Source: JBBRUG01 sp038247995
Lineage (GTDB): Bacteria > Chloroflexota > Chloroflexia > Chloroflexales > Chloroflexaceae
Assembly (NCBI GenBank): GCA_038247995.1
Contig: JBBRUG010000330.1
Span: 1 to 6,579 of the forward strand
Reading direction: 5' to 3'
DNA: 6,579 nt
Position numbers and translations under genes: made by a program. The notes beneath the pieces are model-generated. The model did not search any database and was not told the DNA's origin. It saw only the letters and a list, made by a program, of their open reading frames with translations. Below, in pieces: positions 1 through 5,356 of the stretch (position 1 is the stretch's first letter; every line of letters starts with the position of its first letter).

Positions 1-373
1 GGTCCCAATACAACAATGAGTCATACACCGGCTCGCGGGCTTCATAGTTAAACTGGCCGGTGGTGTTGATGCCGTACGGCTCAACCGACACCGGATCGCC
101 GAGCATCGCCCAGGTCAAGACCGTTGGGGCACTTGCCGCCGGAGCCTCGGCTGTCGGCTCGGGAGCGGCGGGGGCGCTGGTGGCTTCAGGCGCGGCGGGG
201 GCGCTGGTGGCTTCAGGCGCGGCGGGGGCGCTGGTGGCTGCGGGGGCCGCCGGCGTACTGCCGCAGGCCTGGAGCACCAGTAAACTGCCGCCGGCCATCG
301 TCAGGCGCAGAAAGTCGCGGCGGTTGGTCCGGCGGGGAGACTGGGGCGGTTGGTCTGGTTTCTGTTCATCCAT
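1..373 (-). CDS. ABC transporter substrate-binding lipoprotein, Tat-exported, N-terminal part (runs off the left edge)
   Basis: Only the first 124 codons are present; the gene continues beyond base 1. Residues 17-24 (NRRDFLRL) form a twin-arginine motif, followed by a short hydrophobic segment (about 25-36) and a lipobox-like LQAC with Cys37, so the product is probably exported folded by Tat and lipid-anchored outside the membrane. Residues 40-83 are a low-complexity Ala/Pro/Glu/Thr/Ser linker with repeated SAPAAPEAT. From about residue 85 the mature domain begins (VLTWAMLGDPVSVEPYG, then REPVYDSLLYWD). This resembles the start of family 5 (oligopeptide/dipeptide/nickel) solute-binding proteins, which have a similar 'YDxL' segment near the N-terminus. 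The ATG at 373 is chosen because an AAGGAG Shine-Dalgarno lies 9 bases upstream and the Tat motif follows. It is transcribed divergently from the regulator-enzyme operon, so it probably delivers that pathway's substrate (inference). The ligand is unknown; the family is called from a short stretch only. Confidence 0.85.
   Translation of the reverse strand, partial: MDEQKPDQPPQSPRRTNRRDFLRLTMAGGSLLVLQACGSTPAAPAATSAPAAPEATSAPAAPEATSAPAAPEPTAEAPAASAPTVLTWAMLGDPVSVEPYGINTTGQFNYEAREPVYDSLLYWD
165..239. repeat. 27-bp tandem repeat inside the lipoprotein linker
   Basis: Two identical 27-bp units begin at 165 and 192, and a third begins at 219 and matches for 21 bases. On the minus strand each unit encodes the nonapeptide SAPAAPEAT. 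It lengthens the flexible tether between the lipidated Cys37 and the binding domain. Because the unit is a multiple of three, copy-number change would alter tether length without breaking the frame. Confidence 0.9.
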
Positions 374-382
374 TTGCGCGCA

Positions 383-388
383 CTCCTT
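383..388 (-). promoter_or_regulatory. Ribosome binding site of the transporter lipoprotein gene
   Basis: CTCCTT on the plus strand reads AAGGAG on the minus strand, 9 bases before the ATG at 373. It decides the start of the lipoprotein gene. Confidence 0.85.
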
Positions 389-425
389 ATCGCTACGAAG
401 GGCTATCTGGCGAAGCGCCACCTCA

Positions 426-476
426 ATTGGGCACAGGTTGTCGGCAATCCCATCGACAACCATTCGCATTGGGCAC
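426..476. repeat. Direct repeat ATTGGGCAC flanking a hairpin
   Basis: ATTGGGCAC occurs at 426-434 and again at 468-476, exactly 42 bp apart (about four helical turns), on either side of the inverted repeat at 436-461. Spacing by whole turns is compatible with two copies of a regulator binding the same DNA face, but nine bases is short and chance is possible. Confidence 0.45.
436..461 (-). promoter_or_regulatory. Inverted repeat / hairpin in the transporter mRNA leader
   Basis: GGTTGTCG (436-443) and CGACAACC (454-461) are perfect 8-bp inverted arms around a 10-base loop. The element lies downstream of the predicted leftward promoter and about 60 bases before the lipoprotein start codon, so it would be transcribed into the leader. 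No T-run follows, so it does not look like a simple terminator. It could be an operator or an mRNA hairpin; the sequence does not decide. Confidence 0.5.
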
Positions 477-554
477 GCCTGCAACACAAAACCTCGACGC
501 ACTCACGTGCGCTGTAACCAGGACATGTTTCAGACAATTTGGAATAGTAGAGCA

Positions 555-583
555 ATGGTAACAAAAGATTGTGGCCTTGTCAA
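555..583 (-). promoter_or_regulatory. Predicted sigma-70-type promoter for the transporter gene
   Basis: Reading leftward, a perfect -35 TTGACA (583-578) is followed after 17 bases by TACCAT (560-555), a 4/6 match to TATAAT preceded by TGT as in an extended -10. Transcription would start near 548, giving a leader of about 175 bases before the lipoprotein ATG at 373. The weak point is the -10 core. Confidence 0.6.
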
Positions 584-602
584 TAGATTGTCTGTATGTC
601 CG

Positions 603-631
603 TTGACAGTCCTACCCGATTCTGCTATAGT
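603..631 (+). promoter_or_regulatory. Predicted strong sigma-70-type promoter for the regulator and operon
   Basis: TTGACA (603-608, 6/6) is followed after exactly 17 bases by TATAGT (626-631, 5/6 to TATAAT), preceded by TGC as an extended -10. Transcription would begin near 638 and give a leader of about 177 bases ahead of the GntR gene at 815. The -35 element is the mirror image of the -35 of the leftward promoter, with 19 bp between them, so one bound regulator could control both directions (inference). Confidence 0.75.
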
Positions 632-743
632 AAGCGTCACTCGAACCATGATTGTATGAATATTGTCCCTATTTCCGGTGGTTGTGCGTCCCAGTTGTGA
701 TCGATCTGGAGCGCTGCGCCGATCAGATGCGCCGCGCACTTCC

Positions 744-799
744 GGCTCCTGAATCCTGGCTCCTGAATCCTGGCTCCTGAATCCTGGCTCCTGAATCCT
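744..799 (+). repeat. Heptamer tandem array, GGCTCCT/GAATCCT alternating, upstream of the regulator
   Basis: Four perfect copies of a 14-bp unit begin at 744, 758, 772 and 786. Each unit is two related heptamers, GGCTCCT and GAATCCT, so the array is eight heptamers with alternating positions 2-3. It stops at 799, 15 bases before the ATG of the GntR gene. It resembles in form the short tandemly repeated heptanucleotide sequences known from filamentous cyanobacteria. Function unknown. Confidence 0.92.
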
Positions 800-814
800 G
801 GTATAGGCCTAGCT

Positions 815-1750
815 ATGGCATATTCCGACTCGGCGTCGGCGCATCGTGGTCGTGACCTGCGGGCGAACGATCTTGAGCGCCTGATCGAAGAGCAGATTCG
901 CAGCGGTGATTATGCCGAGGGGGCGCGTCTGCCGACTGTGCGTGAGCTTGCCGAGCAGTACCGGGTGAATAAAAATACGGCTGCGCGCGCGTATCAGGCC
1001 CTGGAACGCCGTGGCTTGATCGATCTGGCCCGTGGTCGCGGCGCCTTTGTGCGTCCCCTGGTTTCCGCCGCCGCCGCGTGGCCGGAACAAATGGCGCAAC
1101 TGGTTTATGCGGCGCAACAGAATGGCTTGAGCCGTGTCCAGGTACTGGAAAGCGTCGCCGGCGCTGTCGAGCAGGTCTTTGGCCCGCCGGTGCCGCGGGT
1201 CTTGTTTGTTGAGTGTAACTTGCAAGATCTAGACGCGTTGGGCAGCGAATTGAGCGGGCTGATCGGCGCCGGGCTTGAACTAGCCTTGCTGGATGCGGTG
1301 ATCGGCGCGCCTGAGGAATACGCTGCTCGTTATGACTTGCTGGTGACAACCTTCCAGCATCTTGGCCAGATGCGTCAGGCCGTGCCGGCTGCCGCCCGCA
1401 CCAATGTGGTGGGCCTCCTGGCTACGCCCACCCACGACTCGCTGCTCGATCTGTCACGGCTGCATGTGGCAACCTTTGGGCTGGTCTGCGATGCGCCGAG
1501 TACGATCGAGAGCCTGACCCATATCATTTCAACCTATAACCCGGCGGCCATCATTTTGCCCACGCTGATCGACGACGTGGCCCAGTTGTACCGTGTCGTC
1601 GCCCAGGCCGACGCCATCGTTGTCACCCGCTCGTGTCGTGAACGCTTGCTCGCCCTCGGCCTGGCTCAGCCGATTGTGACGGTCGTGTTCACGATCGACC
1701 AGCAGTCGATCGATTTCCTGCGCCGCCGGATTGCTGAGGTGAGCGGGTAA
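815..1750 (+). CDS. GntR-family transcriptional regulator with a large C-terminal domain
   Basis: This 311-residue protein has a clear GntR winged helix-turn-helix at about residues 14-80, including G-x-x-LPTVRELAEQY, the recognition-helix region VNKNTAARAYQALERRG (about 51-67) and the wing LARGRGAFV. DNA binding is therefore well supported. Residues about 120-305 form an alternating alpha/beta domain (RVLFVECN; YDLLVTTFQHL; TNVVGLLATP; AAIILPT; DAIVVTRSC) that probably senses a ligand. It is not the all-helical FadR/FCD, the UTRA or the aminotransferase (MocR) domain, and I cannot name its ligand. The start has only a weak AGG (805-807) ahead of it; I keep ATG815 because the next in-frame Met, around residue 93, would delete the DNA-binding domain. 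It precedes the enzyme genes in the same direction and diverges from the transporter gene, so it probably controls both (inference). Confidence 0.9.
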   Translation: MAYSDSASAHRGRDLRANDLERLIEEQIRSGDYAEGARLPTVRELAEQYRVNKNTAARAYQALERRGLIDLARGRGAFVRPLVSAAAAWPEQMAQLVYAAQQNGLSRVQVLESVAGAVEQVFGPPVPRVLFVECNLQDLDALGSELSGLIGAGLELALLDAVIGAPEEYAARYDLLVTTFQHLGQMRQAVPAAARTNVVGLLATPTHDSLLDLSRLHVATFGLVCDAPSTIESLTHIISTYNPAAIILPTLIDDVAQLYRVVAQADAIVVTRSCRERLLALGLAQPIVTVVFTIDQQSIDFLRRRIAEVSG

Positions 1751-1777
1751 AGGGGGAACGGGGATACGCATGCGCAA

Positions 1778-1807
1778 CGTAAGGGCGCGTCGCGAGGCGC
1801 CCTTACG
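1778..1807 (+). promoter_or_regulatory. Strong hairpin between the regulator and the creatininase-family gene
   Basis: CGTAAGGGCGC (1778-1788) and GCGCCCTTACG (1797-1807) are perfect 11-bp inverted arms around an 8-base loop, in the 73-base gap after the GntR stop and 7 bases before the next ribosome binding site. No T-run follows, so it is not a canonical intrinsic terminator. It could be a partial terminator or attenuator, an mRNA-stabilising or processing hairpin that sets the regulator:enzyme ratio, or an operator palindrome. Confidence 0.7.
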
Positions 1808-1814
1808 CGATATT

Positions 1815-1820
1815 GGAGGG
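1815..1820 (+). promoter_or_regulatory. Ribosome binding site that sets the creatininase-family start at 1824
   Basis: GGAGGG lies three bases before ATG1824. An earlier in-frame ATG at 1770 would put the coding start inside the upstream hairpin region, has no good Shine-Dalgarno of its own, and would add 18 Arg-rich residues with no counterpart in the family. The start at 1824 is preferred. Confidence 0.75.
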
Positions 1821-1823
1821 TCT

Positions 1824-2681
1824 ATGTCTGCCTCTGCCAAATACCTCTACGCCGATCTTACCTGGCCTGAGGTAAAGGATGCTGTCGCGCTCAATAAAGT
1901 GATCCTGCTGCCGGTCGGTTCAACCGAGCAACACGGTCGGCATTTGCCGCTGGATGTGGATAACCTGCTGGCTACCGGGGTCTGCCTGGAAGCGGGCCGA
2001 CGGCAGCCGGAACGGATCCTGGTTGCGCCGACGATCCCGTATGGCTTTAATATTCACGCCATGGATTTTCCCGGCACGATCCATGTCGCCTCCGAGCATT
2101 TTGTGAATTATGTGCTGGATGTGGTGAAGAGCTTCGCCTACCACGGCTTCAAGCGCATTGTGATCGTCGATGGCCACGGCTCAAACGAGAACTTGCTGGA
2201 GTTTGTCGGTCGCCGCGCCATCCTCGAAACCGATGCCCTCGTTGCCTCTTTTATGTGGTGGAATATGCTCCGCGTCGATCCAAACTTCTTGCCGGCGCTG
2301 CGCGAATCAACCTTTCCCGGCGGCGCTGCCCATGCCTGCGAGATTGAAACTTCGCTGTACCTGCACTTACGCCCCGATCTGGTGCAGATGGACAAGGCCG
2401 ACGACACGCTGACGTTTCATAACGTTCACGGGGCCACCGGCTTCCGCTGGTTCGATGCCTTCGGCGCTGGGCCGGTGCGCCTTGTCGAGTGGACGAGCAG
2501 CTATACGCCGAGCGGCGTTGTTGGCCAGCCGACGCTCGCCACAGCCGCAAAGGGCGCCCGCATCCTCGCTGAGGCCGTTGGCCACTTGCTCACCTGGGTT
2601 GCCGAGTTCCAGGCCTACACCGGCGAACCGCGGGTCAGCCACCACGCCACGCCGCCTACCAGTCCGCTCCCGCCGACATGA
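1824..2681 (+). CDS. Creatininase-family (creatinine amidohydrolase-like) metal-dependent hydrolase
   Basis: The 285-residue protein carries the family signature VGSTEQHGRHLPLDVDN at 31-47, with the expected metal ligands Glu35, His37 and Asp46. VDGHGSNEN at 115-123 supplies His118, and HACEIETS at 170-177 corresponds to the usual HAGExETS with Glu173. Known members open or cleave amide and amidine-like C-N bonds: creatininase, a formamidopyrimidine deformylase of archaeal flavin/F420 synthesis, and MftE in mycofactocin maturation. The paralogue here cannot be assigned to any of these. The usual Gly of HAGE is Cys172. The C-terminus has a His/Pro/Thr-rich tail (about 270-285). It should act in the cytoplasm as no signal peptide is seen. 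Its TGA stop is the only stop separating it, in the same frame, from the ceramidase-like gene downstream. Family assignment is firm; substrate unknown. Confidence 0.93.
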   Translation: MSASAKYLYADLTWPEVKDAVALNKVILLPVGSTEQHGRHLPLDVDNLLATGVCLEAGRRQPERILVAPTIPYGFNIHAMDFPGTIHVASEHFVNYVLDVVKSFAYHGFKRIVIVDGHGSNENLLEFVGRRAILETDALVASFMWWNMLRVDPNFLPALRESTFPGGAAHACEIETSLYLHLRPDLVQMDKADDTLTFHNVHGATGFRWFDAFGAGPVRLVEWTSSYTPSGVVGQPTLATAAKGARILAEAVGHLLTWVAEFQAYTGEPRVSHHATPPTSPLPPT

Positions 2682-2700
2682 GATAGAGTTCACGTATCAG

Positions 2701-2952
2701 CAGTCAGCAGTCAGCAGTCAGCAGTCAGCAGTCAGCAGTCAGCAGTCAGCAGTCAGCAGTCAGCAGTCAGCAGTCAGCAGTCAGCAGCCATCAGTCAGCA
2801 GCCAGCAGCCAGCAGCCAGCAGTCAGCAGTCAGCAGTCAGCAGTCAGCAGTCAGCAGTCAGCAGTCAGCAGCCATCAGCCATCAGCCATCAGCCATCAGT
2901 CATCAGTCATCAGTCATCAGTCATCAGTCATCAGCCATCAGCCATCAGCCAT
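2701..2952 (+). repeat. 36-unit heptanucleotide tandem array, consensus CAGYCAK
   Basis: All 252 bases parse into 36 consecutive 7-mers with no insertion or deletion. Only positions 4 (T/C) and 7 (G/T) vary. In order the units are 12 CAGTCAG, 1 CAGCCAT, 1 CAGTCAG, 3 CAGCCAG, 7 CAGTCAG, 4 CAGCCAT, 5 CAGTCAT and 3 CAGCCAT. A degenerate half-unit (TATCAG, 2695-2700) precedes it, and CAGGA at its right edge merges into the next gene's ribosome binding site. Every T is followed by C, so no stop codon exists in any rightward frame. The blocks of identical units suggest growth by slippage or unequal exchange. It fills nearly the whole gap 2682-2963 and leaves no room for another gene or an obvious promoter. 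It is not a CRISPR: there are no spacers. Confidence 0.97.
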
Positions 2953-2953
2953 C

Positions 2954-2957
2954 AGGA
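2954..2957 (+). promoter_or_regulatory. Ribosome binding site of the ceramidase-like gene, formed at the edge of the array
   Basis: AGGA lies six bases before ATG2964 and overlaps the start of what would be the 37th heptamer (CAGGAAC instead of CAGYCAK). The gene's translation signal is thus partly built from repeat sequence. Confidence 0.6.
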
Positions 2958-2963
2958 ACACCT

Positions 2964-4340
2964 ATGAACCTCCATCAAACCCATGGCTTCACGCGCTGCG
3001 CCGTCGGTGTCGCCGTGCGTGACATCACGCCGCCGGTCGGAATCTACGCCCGCTCCTGGGGCGCCGCGCGCCATGATCGCGCCGAGGGCGTGCATCGCCC
3101 GCTTACCGCCAGCGCCGCCGTCATGCGTCCAATCGCTGACGATGGGCCGGAACTGGTGCTCGTTGCGCTCGATATCGGCTGGTTCCCTTATCGCCCCGAT
3201 GAGAAGCGGATCAGGGGTGCTATTCTCGCTGCTACCGATCTCGACGAAACGGCGCTGCTGATCAACATGTCGCATACGCACAGCGGGGCGAATGTGAACA
3301 CCAAACTCGCCGATCGTCCCGGCGGCGATCTGGTCGGGCCGTACCTCGACCAGTTGGTAGATGAAGTTGCGGTGACGATCAACACTGCGCGCGAACGCGT
3401 CGCCCCGGCCTGGATCACCTATGGCTATGGCCGTTGTTCATTAGCCGCCAATCGTGATCTCTGGGCCGCCGACATTGGGCGCTACGTCTGCGGGTACAAC
3501 CCCGCCGGCCCCGCCGACGACACGGTGCTGGTGGGGCGTGTTACCGCCGACGACGGCACCGTGCTGGCCACGCTGGTGAACTATGCCTGCCACCCGACGA
3601 CGCTTGCCTGGGCCAATCGGCTGCTCTCGCCCGACTATATCGGCGCCACGCGTGAGGTGTTGGAGGGGATTTATGGCGCGCCGTGTCTATTTCTCTATGG
3701 TGCTGCCGGTGAACTTGGCCCACGCGAGGGTTTTGTCGGTGATCCCGCTGTCGCGGATCGCAATGGGCGTCAGCTTGGTTATGCCGCCGCTGCGGCAATC
3801 GAAGGGCTACCGCCGCCGGCAACGCACCTGGTCTACACCGGTGTGGTTCCGTCGGGGGCCAACCTGGCGACCTGGGCCTACAAGCCGATCGACCGGGCGG
3901 CGCAAGAGCGTTGCGCCCGTCTCGCTCAGCAGTTGATCCACATCCCGCTCCAGCGCAAACCCAACCTCACCCCGGTCGATCCGCCCGACGCGGAGGGCGA
4001 TCCGATTGCCGAGGCCGAAAAGGCGCTGCGGCGCACCTTCATTCAGGCGGCGCTCGGCGACGATCCGGTGTATCCGATGCCGATCTGGGTCTGGCGCCTC
4101 GGTGACGCGCTGCTGGTGGCCTGCCCCAATGAGGCCTACTCGCAGATGCAGACCGAACTGCGCGCCCGCTTCCCGCGCCAGCCGGTGCTCGTGCTGGGCT
4201 GCACGAACGGCACGGTGGGCTATCTGCCGCCGCGCGCCACCTATGGCAGCGGGTTGTATCAGGAGCAGCAATCGCCCTTCTTGCCCGGTTGTCTGGAGCA
4301 GACGATTGAAGCCGCCGCCCTGGCGCTGGAGGCTCTATGA
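2964..4340 (+). CDS. Neutral/alkaline ceramidase N-terminal-domain-like hydrolase (short form)
   Basis: The 458-residue protein matches the catalytic-domain family of neutral ceramidases: VGVAVRDITPPVG at 14-26, NMSHTHSGAN at 101-110, NYACHPTTL at 206-214, SPDYIG at 222-227, PNEAY at 388-392 and NGTVGY at 415-420. The candidate zinc ligands His104/His106, His210, Glu390 and Tyr420 are therefore present. True neutral ceramidases are longer (over 600 residues), with a C-terminal beta domain and a catalytic Ser in a GDVSP motif. Here the corresponding stretch reads GAAGELGP (246-253), with Gly252 where Ser is expected, and no C-terminal domain. No signal peptide is visible, so it is probably cytoplasmic. 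It is unlikely to be a ceramidase; a hydrolase on another amide or ester is more likely (inference). ATG2964 is the only start available, as no ATG, GTG or TTG occurs in frame between the upstream stop and it. It overlaps the next gene by four bases. Confidence 0.85.
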   Translation: MNLHQTHGFTRCAVGVAVRDITPPVGIYARSWGAARHDRAEGVHRPLTASAAVMRPIADDGPELVLVALDIGWFPYRPDEKRIRGAILAATDLDETALLINMSHTHSGANVNTKLADRPGGDLVGPYLDQLVDEVAVTINTARERVAPAWITYGYGRCSLAANRDLWAADIGRYVCGYNPAGPADDTVLVGRVTADDGTVLATLVNYACHPTTLAWANRLLSPDYIGATREVLEGIYGAPCLFLYGAAGELGPREGFVGDPAVADRNGRQLGYAAAAAIEGLPPPATHLVYTGVVPSGANLATWAYKPIDRAAQERCARLAQQLIHIPLQRKPNLTPVDPPDAEGDPIAEAEKALRRTFIQAALGDDPVYPMPIWVWRLGDALLVACPNEAYSQMQTELRARFPRQPVLVLGCTNGTVGYLPPRATYGSGLYQEQQSPFLPGCLEQTIEAAALALEAL

Positions 4341-5344
4341 GCGCAAGTATTCTCGTTTCCGATGTGGATTATGCTCGCCCAGGGAAACAGTTGGGCGCGC
4401 TGGCCGTGCCCCAATCGACTAACAGCTCCGGCTGGGCCACCGAGTACATCCCGCTTGCGGTGTTTAATGGCGCGCCCGGCCCGACAGCGTTACTCTTCGG
4501 CGGCAACCACGGCGATGAGTACGAGGGGCCGGTAGCGCTGATGAAGCTCGTGCGCGCCCTGGACGCCGATCAGTTACAGGGGCGGGTGATCGTGGTGCCG
4601 ATGCTCAACCGACCCGCCGTGGCCGCCGGCACGCGCCTCTCGCCGCTCGACGGCAAAAACATGAACCGAGCCTTCCCGGGTCGTCCCGACGACAGTATTA
4701 CCGGGATGATCGCGCATTACGTGAGCAGCGAACTGTTCCCGCTGGCTGATCTGGTGGTGGATATTCACTCCGGCGGGCGCTCGGCGCATTTTTTGCCCTC
4801 GGTAAATATGCATCACGTAGCGGACACCGAGCAGATGCGCCGGATGATCGCCGCCGGCATGGCCTGGGGCGCGCCGTACGTGTTTATTTATCGTGATGTC
4901 GGCGGGGTGGGCCTGTTGCCGGGCGAAGCCGAACGGCTGGGCAAAATAACCCTTGGCACCGAGATGGGCAGCGCCAGCCAGTTCGGCGCCGCGATTCAGG
5001 GCATCACCGAGCGCGGCGTCTGGAATGTGTTGCGCCACGCCGGCATTCTGGTCGATCGCCCGGCTGATGCACCGGAGACTCCGGCGCAAGTGGTTGCCGC
5101 CGACCAGTACGAAGATTACATCATGGCCCCCGTGAGCGGGATCTTTGAGCCGTTTTACGAGATGGGCGCCTGGGTGGAGGCCGGCCAGCCGGTGGGCCAG
5201 ATCCATCTAGTCGAACAGCCGTTTGCGGCGCCGTTTGCGGTGCCGGCGCGCACAAGCGGTATGCTGATGAGCCGGCGCGCCTTTCCGCTGAGCCGTCAGG
5301 GCGATTGTGTCGCCACGCTCGTCCGCCCATTTAGCCTGGATTGA
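4337..5344 (+). CDS. Succinylglutamate desuccinylase/aspartoacylase-family zinc deacylase (DoeB-like)
   Basis: This 335-residue protein has all the marks of the AspA/AstE branch of zinc carboxypeptidase-like deacylases: GGNHGDEYEGP at 55-65 gives zinc ligands His58 and Glu61, DIHSGG at 142-147 gives His144, and TEMG at 208-211 gives the catalytic Glu209. RLSPLDGKNMNRAFPG (100-115) holds the substrate-binding Asn-Arg. The C-terminal part (about 260-330, APVSGIFEPFYEMGAWVEAGQPVG) is the beta-barrel domain that caps the active site. Known members remove acyl groups from N-acyl amino acids; the pattern is closest in feel to DoeB, the N-acetyl-diaminobutyrate deacetylase of ectoine breakdown, but no other ectoine gene is here, so no symbol is given. 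The ATG overlaps the upstream stop as ATGA and has GGAGG at 4328-4332, which indicates translational coupling with the ceramidase-like gene. Confidence 0.92.
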   Translation: MSASILVSDVDYARPGKQLGALAVPQSTNSSGWATEYIPLAVFNGAPGPTALLFGGNHGDEYEGPVALMKLVRALDADQLQGRVIVVPMLNRPAVAAGTRLSPLDGKNMNRAFPGRPDDSITGMIAHYVSSELFPLADLVVDIHSGGRSAHFLPSVNMHHVADTEQMRRMIAAGMAWGAPYVFIYRDVGGVGLLPGEAERLGKITLGTEMGSASQFGAAIQGITERGVWNVLRHAGILVDRPADAPETPAQVVAADQYEDYIMAPVSGIFEPFYEMGAWVEAGQPVGQIHLVEQPFAAPFAVPARTSGMLMSRRAFPLSRQGDCVATLVRPFSLD

Positions 5345-5356
5345 GTTGGAGGTTCC

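Larger units (their letters stand above)
374..814. other. Divergent intergenic control region
   Basis: This 441-base region separates the leftward transporter gene from the rightward regulator gene. About 520-670 is clearly richer in A+T than the flanking genes and holds the two back-to-back promoters. The leader of the transporter mRNA (about 374-548) carries a hairpin and a direct repeat, and the leader of the regulator mRNA (about 638-814) ends in a heptamer array. I see no convincing coding region: the open frame that crosses 60-659 on the plus strand is the antisense of the lipoprotein gene running on into this region, with no ribosome binding site or recognisable domain. Confidence 0.7.

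Noticed and set aside
60..659. Plus-strand open frame with a repeated Ala/Gly/Val N-terminus
   Set aside because: It is the antisense of the lipoprotein linker and then runs through the promoter region. The minus-strand reading gives a Tat motif, lipobox and transporter domain with a good ribosome binding site.
1767..1774. Palindrome CGCATGCG as an operator
   Set aside because: An 8-bp palindrome is expected by chance in GC-rich DNA and has no second copy in the window's control regions that I could find.
1770..1823. Upstream start at 1770 for the creatininase-family protein
   Set aside because: It would translate through the 1778-1807 hairpin and lacks a ribosome binding site; ATG1824 has GGAGGG and fits the family N-terminus.
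2701..2952. CRISPR array or integron-like repeat
   Set aside because: The units are contiguous 7-mers with no unique spacers and no cas genes or recombination-site structure.
2455..2967. Open frame running from within the creatininase gene through the repeat array
   Set aside because: It begins inside a real gene in another frame and stays open only because the array has no stops in any forward frame; there is no ribosome binding site.
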